Shown piece after piece: positions 6,599 to 8,281 of a stretch of 8,281 bases of DNA. The stretch's first letter is position 1, and every line of letters starts with the position of its first letter. Below the pieces are notes generated by a model. The model was not told the origin of the DNA. It searched no databases and worked only from the letters and a program-made list of their open reading frames with translations. The position numbers were made by a program, and so were the translations under genes. Source of the DNA: Actinomycetota bacterium (GTDB lineage: Bacteria; Actinomycetota; Acidimicrobiia; IMCC26256; BP-133); contig JAUZEX010000333.1 in assembly GCA_030838815.1 (NCBI GenBank), forward strand, positions 1 through 8,281. The letters are read 5' to 3'.

Positions 6599-8052
6599 AG
6601 GCGTTCGATCAGGCCGGCGGCTTCCAGGGGGTGTTGGCGGTAGGGGCCGGGGACCTCGCCGCACAGGCGAGGGGTCGGCATCACCTTGCCGGGGTTGGCC
6701 ATCCCCTCGGGGTCGAAGGCGCAGCGGAGGCGCTGGAACGTGGCCAGGTCGGCCTCGGAGAACATCTTCGGCATATACCGCTTCTTGACGACACCGATGC
6801 CGTGCTCGCCGGTCAGCGAGCCGCCCTCGTCCACGCAGACCTCGACGATCCGGCCGGCCAGCTGCTCGGCCCGCTCCGCTTCGCCGGCCACCGCGGCGTC
6901 GAACAGCACCAGCGGGTGGAGGTTGCCGTCGCCGGCGTGGAACACGTTGGCCACCCGCAGCCCGTACTCGACGCCGAGGTCCTCGATGCGGCGCAGCGCC
7001 TGGGGGAGACGGGTGCGGGGGATGACCCCGTCCTGCACGTAGAAGTTGGGCGAGATCCGGCCCATGGCGGCGAAGGCGGCCTTGCGGGCCTTCCAGATCA
7101 GGGCCCGCTCGTCCTCCGACTCGGCGATGCGCACCCTCGTTGCGCCGTTGGCCTCGCAGAAGCGGATGACCTCGTCGAAGCGGGCGTCACACTCCGACTC
7201 CGACCCGTCCAGCTCCACGATCAGCAGGGCGCCGGCGTCGAGCGGGTTCCCGGCGTGGGTGGCGGCCTCGGTGGCGGCGATGGCCAGGTTGTCCATGATC
7301 TCCATGGCCCCCGGCACCACCCCCGCCGAGACCACGTCGGACACGACCTGGCCCGCTTCCTCCGGCGTGTTGAAGTAGGCCACGACCGTGCGGGTCGCCT
7401 CCGGGGCCGGCGTGACCCGCAACGTGATCTTCGTCGCCACGCCCAACGTGCCCTCCGACCCGACGAAGACGCCGAGGAGGTCGTAGCCGGGCCGGTCGAG
7501 CTCGCCGAAGCCGCCGCCCAGCACCGTCGTCGAACCGTCGGGCAGCACGACCTCGCAGCCCACCACCCAGTTGGTGGTGAAGCCGTACTTGAAGCAGTGC
7601 ACCCCGCCGGAGTTCTCGGCCACGTTGCCGCCGATGGAGCAGATGATCTGGCTCGACGGGTCGGGCGGGTAGAAGTGCGTCGGCCCTACGGCGGCCGAGA
7701 TCTGGGCGTTGGTCACTCCCGGCTCGACCACGATCCGCTGGTTGTCGAGGTCCACCTCGAGGATGCGGCGCATCCGCGACAGCGAGATCACGACGCCGCC
7801 CTCCACCGGCAGCGACCCGCCCGACAGCCCGGTGCCCGATCCCCGGGCCACCCACGGCACCCCGGCCCGGTGGCAGGCGGAGACCACCGCCGCCACCTCC
7901 TCGGCGGAGTCGGGCAGGACGGCGGCGGCGGGAACGACGGCGTACTGGAGCAGGCCATCCGACTCGTAGGTCCGCAGCGCGGCGTGCTCCGTGATCACCC
8001 GCTCAGGGCCGCAGATCGAAACGAGTTCGGCGATCGGGACCGGTCCCCCCAT
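6595..8052 (-). CDS. glcD: glycolate oxidase FAD-linked subunit
   Basis: GlcD is the catalytic flavin subunit that oxidises glycolate to glyoxylate. The 485-residue protein is close to E. coli GlcD (499). The FAD-binding PCMH domain shows VARGSGTGLSGGSLP (68-82), PPDPSS (129-134), SIGGNVAENSGGVHC (139-153) and GSEGTLGVATKITLRVTP (198-215). The FAD-oxidase C-terminal domain shows NVFHAGDGNLHP (369-380), LTGEHGIGVVKKRYMP (413-428) and FDPEGMANPGKVMP (446-459). A D-lactate dehydrogenase of the same family would look similar, but the neighbours glcE, glcF and malate synthase favour glycolate. The ATG at 8052 is the furthest upstream start; the nearest purine-rich run is GGGG directly before it, with an AGGGGAG about 13 bases away, so a leaderless transcript is possible. 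It is the first gene of the operon. Confidence 0.95.
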   Translation of the reverse strand: MGGPVPIAELVSICGPERVITEHAALRTYESDGLLQYAVVPAAAVLPDSAEEVAAVVSACHRAGVPWVARGSGTGLSGGSLPVEGGVVISLSRMRRILEVDLDNQRIVVEPGVTNAQISAAVGPTHFYPPDPSSQIICSIGGNVAENSGGVHCFKYGFTTNWVVGCEVVLPDGSTTVLGGGFGELDRPGYDLLGVFVGSEGTLGVATKITLRVTPAPEATRTVVAYFNTPEEAGQVVSDVVSAGVVPGAMEIMDNLAIAATEAATHAGNPLDAGALLIVELDGSESECDARFDEVIRFCEANGATRVRIAESEDERALIWKARKAAFAAMGRISPNFYVQDGVIPRTRLPQALRRIEDLGVEYGLRVANVFHAGDGNLHPLVLFDAAVAGEAERAEQLAGRIVEVCVDEGGSLTGEHGIGVVKKRYMPKMFSEADLATFQRLRCAFDPEGMANPGKVMPTPRLCGEVPGPYRQHPLEAAGLIERL

Positions 8053-8059
8053 GGCCCCG

Positions 8060-8086
8060 AAACTACTCCCCTGAGGGACCCGTCAC
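8060..8086 (-). promoter_or_regulatory. candidate promoter of the glcD operon
   Basis: On the - strand GTGACG (8086-8081) and TAGTTT (8065-8060) could serve as -35 and -10 elements, with a rather short 15-base spacer. TAGTTT fits the TAnnnT consensus, and seven bases later comes the A of the glcD ATG, which would give a leaderless mRNA. Only 34 bases lie between the upstream hairpin and glcD, so a promoter for the operon must sit here or further upstream. Weak evidence from sequence alone. Confidence 0.3.
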
Positions 8087-8121
8087 GACCGGCCCCGGCC
8101 GGAATGGGGCCGGGGCCGGTC
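8087..8121 (-). terminator. strong GC-rich hairpin, probable terminator of the LPxTG gene
   Basis: GACCGGCCCCGGCC (8087-8100) and GGCCGGGGCCGGTC (8108-8121) are perfect 14-bp complementary arms around the 7-base loop GGAATGG. The hairpin begins 5 bases after the stop of the - strand surface-protein gene, which is the usual place for a terminator. No T-tract follows, as is common for terminators in high-GC actinobacteria. It separates that gene from the glc operon. Confidence 0.7.
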
Positions 8122-8126
8122 GACGG

Positions 8127-8281
8127 TCAGAAGTGCCTCCGGCGGCGGCCGGCCAGGAGCGCCAGGCCTCCGGCCGCCAGCGACCACAGTCCCGCGGCGG
8201 CCAGCGGCGCGGGATCACCGCCGGTGCGGGGCAGCGTCGTTCCGGCCTGGGGTCTGGTCGCCGTCGCGCCCAGCACCGAGG
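8127..8281 (-). CDS. LPxTG-anchored surface protein, C-terminal fragment
   Basis: Only the last 50 codons are inside the window; the gene runs off the right edge. The frame ends with a classic sortase sorting signal: LPRTGG (motif bases 8220-8234), a hydrophobic Ala/Leu/Gly segment of about 23 residues including LAAAGLWSLAAGGLALLAG, then the positive tail RRRRHF and TGA. Upstream residues (for example ATATRPQAGTT) are Thr/Ala-rich, as in the wall-spanning stalk of such proteins. By family knowledge, sortase would cut between Thr and Gly and attach the protein to the cell wall. The function of the missing N-terminal part cannot be inferred. It is on the same strand as the glc genes but separated by a hairpin. 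Confidence 0.88.
   Translation of the reverse strand, partial: SVLGATATRPQAGTTLPRTGGDPAPLAAAGLWSLAAGGLALLAGRRRRHF

Noticed and set aside
3661..8052. LutABC-type lactate utilisation operon
   Set aside because: The flavin subunits are GlcD/GlcE with PCMH FAD domains and are followed by malate synthase; no LutB or LutC-like gene is present.

Overview
The window is very GC-rich with dense, mostly overlapping genes. One partial gene ends in an LPxTG sortase signal, so a Gram-positive, high-GC actinobacterium (Actinomycetota, possibly an Acidimicrobiia-type lineage) is the best guess. That placement is inference from composition and gene content; no marker gene is present.

Layout. On the + strand at the left are two genes 18 bases apart: an AbiEi-like/DUF559-type putative nuclease (42-1001) and an alpha/beta hydrolase (1020-2114). 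The rest lies on the - strand and reads right to left. First comes the 3' end of an LPxTG surface protein (8127-8281), followed by a strong hairpin (8087-8121). Then comes a tight operon: glcD (8052-6595), a small ORF of doubtful status (6598-6398), glcE (6401-5097), glcF (5097-3661) and a malate synthase A-type gene, aceB (3664-2096). The aceB tail overlaps the hydrolase tail by 19 bases in a convergent arrangement.

How the genes work together. GlcD, GlcE and GlcF are the FAD and Fe-S subunits of glycolate oxidase, which oxidises glycolate to glyoxylate and passes electrons towards the respiratory chain. Malate synthase condenses glyoxylate with acetyl-CoA to malate. The operon therefore encodes both steps from glycolate to a TCA-cycle intermediate. 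The junctions glcE/glcF (TAGTG) and glcF/aceB (ATGA) overlap and suggest translational coupling. No transporter, regulator or isocitrate lyase is visible.

The least ordinary stretch is the 193-base gap between glcD and glcE. It holds two near-identical 72-bp direct repeats, each with an imperfect dyad. The same stretch is spanned by a 66-codon ORF whose start overlaps the glcD stop (ATGA) and whose stop overlaps the glcE start (TTGA). Whether this is a real small protein or a non-coding repeat that happens to stay open cannot be settled from the sequence alone. The rest of the window looks like ordinary metabolism, and I see no convincing new defence or mobile system.
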